DNA from: an uncultured Lachnospiraceae bacterium
GTDB taxonomy: Bacteria; Bacillota; Clostridia; Lachnospirales; Lachnospiraceae
NCBI GenBank assembly: GCA_949346185.1
Contig: CASGVX010000098.1
Location: 1-7,638 of the forward strand
DNA: 7,638 bases
Direction of reading: 5' to 3'
Positions 5,622 to 7,638 of the stretch are shown here, piece after piece (position 1 is the first letter of the stretch; the number at the start of each line of letters is the position of its first letter). The position numbers were made by a program, and so were the translations under genes. The notes below the pieces were generated by a model, which did not search any database, was not told where the DNA came from, and saw only the letters and a list, made by a program, of their open reading frames with translations.

Positions 5622-6698
5622 ATGAAGAGAGTTGGATTTTTGACAAGCGGCGGTGACTGCCAGAGTCTGAACGCTACCATGCGGGGCGTTGCCAAGACAT
5701 TGTATCAGACTTATGGCGGCGATGTGGAAATCTATGGTATTCTGGAAGGGTATAAGGGATTGATTTATGGAAATTACCGACTTCTGCAATCTAGGGATTT
5801 CTCGGGGATTTTGACAGAGGGTGGCACCATTATCGGGACATCCAGGCAGCCATTCAAGTATATGAGGGATCCGGACGAGAACGGTCTGGACAAGGTGGAG
5901 GCGATGAAGTCCAATTACAGGAAATGGAATTTGGACTGCCTGGTGATTCTGGGGGGCAATGGCACTCACAAGACTGCCAATCTTCTCCGGGAAGAGGGAT
6001 GTAATGTGGTGACGCTGCCAAAGACCATTGACAATGATATCTGGGGCACGGATATGACTTTCGGATTCCAGAGCGCGGTGAATATCGCTACCAATGCCAT
6101 TGACTGCATTCACACCACGGCGGCATCCCATGGCAGGGTGTTCATCGTGGAAGTGATGGGTCACAAGGTGGGATGGCTGACTCTCCATGCGGGGATTGCG
6201 GGAGGTGCAGACATTATCCTCCTGCCGGAAATTCCCTATGACATTGATTCTGTGGTCGCCGCTTTGGAGAAGCGCACAAAGGAGGGCAAGAGCTTTTCGA
6301 TTCTGGCAGTGGCTGAGGGTGCCATCTCCAAGGAGGATGCGGCACTGTCCAAGAAGGAGTTGAAGCAGAAGAGGAAGAAGAATCCCTTCCCGTCCATCTC
6401 TTATCAAGTGGGGCAGGAAATTCAGGAGCGCACGGGGCAGGAAGTGCGCATTACGGTGCCGGGGCATACCCAGCGAGGGGGCGAGCCCAGCCCTTATGAC
6501 AGGGTGATTTCAAGCCGACTTGGCGCCGCTGCTGCCCGTTTGATTATCAAGGAGCAGTATGGATATATGGTGGGATTGCGGGATGGAGAGATCGTTCCGG
6601 TTCCCTTGGAGGAAGTGGCAGACAAGCTGAAGGTGGTAGATCCCAAATCCACGATAATCCAGGAGGCAAAGGGGCTGGGCATCTGCTTTGGCGATTGA
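5622..6698 (+). CDS. pfkA: 6-phosphofructokinase
   Basis: The enzyme phosphorylates fructose 6-phosphate to fructose 1,6-bisphosphate in glycolysis. The 358 residues fit the 'mixed-substrate' branch of the family. Visible landmarks are SGGDCQSLNA (9-18, phosphoryl-donor loop), LGGNGTHKT (110-118), PKTIDNDIWGTD (133-144, with D137 the catalytic base), MGHKVGWLTL (179-188), VAEGA (230-234) and PGHTQRGGEPSPYDR (280-294, sugar-phosphate site). G114 matches the residue usual in ATP-dependent enzymes, whereas K134 is usual in PPi-dependent and actinobacterial ones. N113 replaces the usual acidic residue. ATP use is therefore likely but not certain. The start at 5622 follows AAAGGCGGAG by about 6 nt. 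dnaX begins 19 nt after the stop, so cotranscription is probable. The lysine-rich segment at 244-253 is a likely surface loop. Confidence 0.95.
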   Translation: MKRVGFLTSGGDCQSLNATMRGVAKTLYQTYGGDVEIYGILEGYKGLIYGNYRLLQSRDFSGILTEGGTIIGTSRQPFKYMRDPDENGLDKVEAMKSNYRKWNLDCLVILGGNGTHKTANLLREEGCNVVTLPKTIDNDIWGTDMTFGFQSAVNIATNAIDCIHTTAASHGRVFIVEVMGHKVGWLTLHAGIAGGADIILLPEIPYDIDSVVAALEKRTKEGKSFSILAVAEGAISKEDAALSKKELKQKRKKNPFPSISYQVGQEIQERTGQEVRITVPGHTQRGGEPSPYDRVISSRLGAAAARLIIKEQYGYMVGLRDGEIVPVPLEEVADKLKVVDPKSTIIQEAKGLGICFGD

Positions 6699-6704
6699 TT
6701 GACT

Positions 6705-6710
6705 AGGAGG
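6705..6710 (+). promoter_or_regulatory. dnaX: Strong ribosome binding site of dnaX
   Basis: A perfect AGGAGG lies 7 nt before ATG 6718, within the 19-nt gap after pfkA. It fixes the dnaX start and supports independent translation initiation on a shared mRNA. No promoter or terminator fits in the gap. Confidence 0.85.
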
Positions 6711-6717
6711 CAAAGGC

Positions 6718-7638
6718 ATGGCTTATACGGCATTGTATCGGAAATTCCGTCCGGGAGAGTTTGACGAGGTAAAGGGGCAGGAACACATTGTCACTACCCT
6801 GCGGAACCAGATTCAGACAGAGCGAATAGGCCATGCCTATTTGTTCTGCGGCACTAGGGGCACGGGGAAGACCACCATTGCCAAGATTCTGGCAAAGGCG
6901 GTGAATTGCATGCATCCGGTGGAGGGGAATCCTTGCAATGATTGCGAAATCTGTCGGAAAATCAATCGGCAGACTTCCATGAATGTGATTGAGATTGATG
7001 CGGCATCCAACAATGGCGTGGCGAATATTCGGGAGATTATAGAGGAAGTACAGTATTCTCCGGCAGAGGGGAAGTATAAAGTCTATATTATCGACGAGGT
7101 GCATATGCTATCTACGGGGGCATTTAATGCGCTGCTCAAGACGCTGGAGGAGCCCCCTTCCTATGTGATATTCATTCTGGCAACGACAGAGCCCCACAAG
7201 ATTCCCATAACCATCCATTCCCGGTGCCAGCGGTATGATTTTCGCAGGATTACCATTGATACTATTGCGGGAAGGCTTCGGGAACTGGTGGACAGGGAGC
7301 AGGTGCAGGCAGAGGAGAAGGCTCTGCGGTATATTGCCAAGGTGGCGGATGGCTCTATGCGGGATGCTTTGAGCTTATTAGACCAATGCATCGCCTTCTA
7401 TCTGGGGCAGGAACTGACCTATGAAAAGGCGCTGGATGTGCTGGGGGCGGTGGATGCCAGCGTCTATAGCCGGATGTTCCGAAATATCGTGCAGGGCGAC
7501 GTGGTGTCCTGCATTGAACTGATCGACGAGATGATGATGCAGGGAAGGGACTTGGGGCAATTTGTCAGCGAGCTGATTTGGTATCTCAGGGGATTGCTGT
7601 TAATTGACGCTTCCCGGCAAGGGGGGGATTTGCTGGAT
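6718..7638 (+). CDS. dnaX: DNA polymerase III subunit gamma/tau, 3' end cut by window edge
   Basis: DnaX is the ATPase of the clamp loader that places the beta clamp on DNA at the replication fork. The first 307 codons are present; the family is usually over 500 residues, so the tau C-terminal domains are missing only because the window ends. Seen are YRKFRP (7-12), Walker A GTRGTGKTT (45-53), a four-cysteine zinc module (C64, C73, C76, C79), IDAASNNGV (93-101), Walker B IIDEVHML (124-131), the sensor segment ILATTEPHKIP, the SRC arginine-finger motif (168-170) and GSMRDALSLLDQ (212-223, sensor 2). All key residues are intact. The lid region and start of domain III follow to residue 307. In Firmicutes dnaX is commonly followed by a YbaB-type nucleoid protein gene and recR, which would lie outside the window. 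It is probably read from the pfkA promoter. Confidence 0.98.
   Translation, partial: MAYTALYRKFRPGEFDEVKGQEHIVTTLRNQIQTERIGHAYLFCGTRGTGKTTIAKILAKAVNCMHPVEGNPCNDCEICRKINRQTSMNVIEIDAASNNGVANIREIIEEVQYSPAEGKYKVYIIDEVHMLSTGAFNALLKTLEEPPSYVIFILATTEPHKIPITIHSRCQRYDFRRITIDTIAGRLRELVDREQVQAEEKALRYIAKVADGSMRDALSLLDQCIAFYLGQELTYEKALDVLGAVDASVYSRMFRNIVQGDVVSCIELIDEMMMQGRDLGQFVSELIWYLRGLLLIDASRQGGDLLD

Noticed and set aside
5589..6467. 292-codon frame on the minus strand opposite pfkA
   Set aside because: Antisense shadow of a gene with clear family motifs; the composition is histidine- and leucine-rich with no domain.

Overview
The window looks like a chromosomal segment of a Clostridia-type Firmicute, most likely a Lachnospiraceae-like gut anaerobe. 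This is inferred from strong AGGAGG-type ribosome sites, AT-rich intergenic DNA around moderately GC-rich genes, a clostridial-style phosphofructokinase, and a DnaX with a zinc module. No tRNA, rRNA, CRISPR array, insertion sequence or prophage gene is visible.

Region 1 (1-3462) is about sugar isomerisation. A COG2407-type L-fucose/L-arabinose isomerase family gene, cut by the left edge, runs leftward. It diverges from a complete L-fucose isomerase gene (fucI) across 438 bp of AT-rich control DNA, which holds a perfect 9-bp inverted repeat and candidate promoters on both strands. fucI is closed by a strong intrinsic terminator (3414-3462).

Region 2 (3463-4999) is a leftward MATE-family efflux gene. 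It has a textbook sigma-A promoter and a roughly 97-nt leader. The leader ends in a terminator-like hairpin plus T7 tract butted directly against the Shine-Dalgarno sequence, which suggests transcription attenuation. The true start is 4867; the longer reading frame upstream overlaps the promoter.

Region 3 (5000-7638) runs rightward: a probable 71-residue single-pass membrane protein of unknown role, a 252-bp gap with a good promoter and two stable hairpins, a 6-phosphofructokinase gene, and 19 nt later dnaX, cut by the right edge. pfkA and dnaX are probably cotranscribed.

Most of the window is ordinary metabolism and housekeeping. The parts most worth a second look are the MATE leader attenuator, the structured pfkA leader, the nucleotide-site residues of the phosphofructokinase, and the divergent pair of unrelated isomerase families. 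I do not see convincing evidence of a wholly new multi-gene system.
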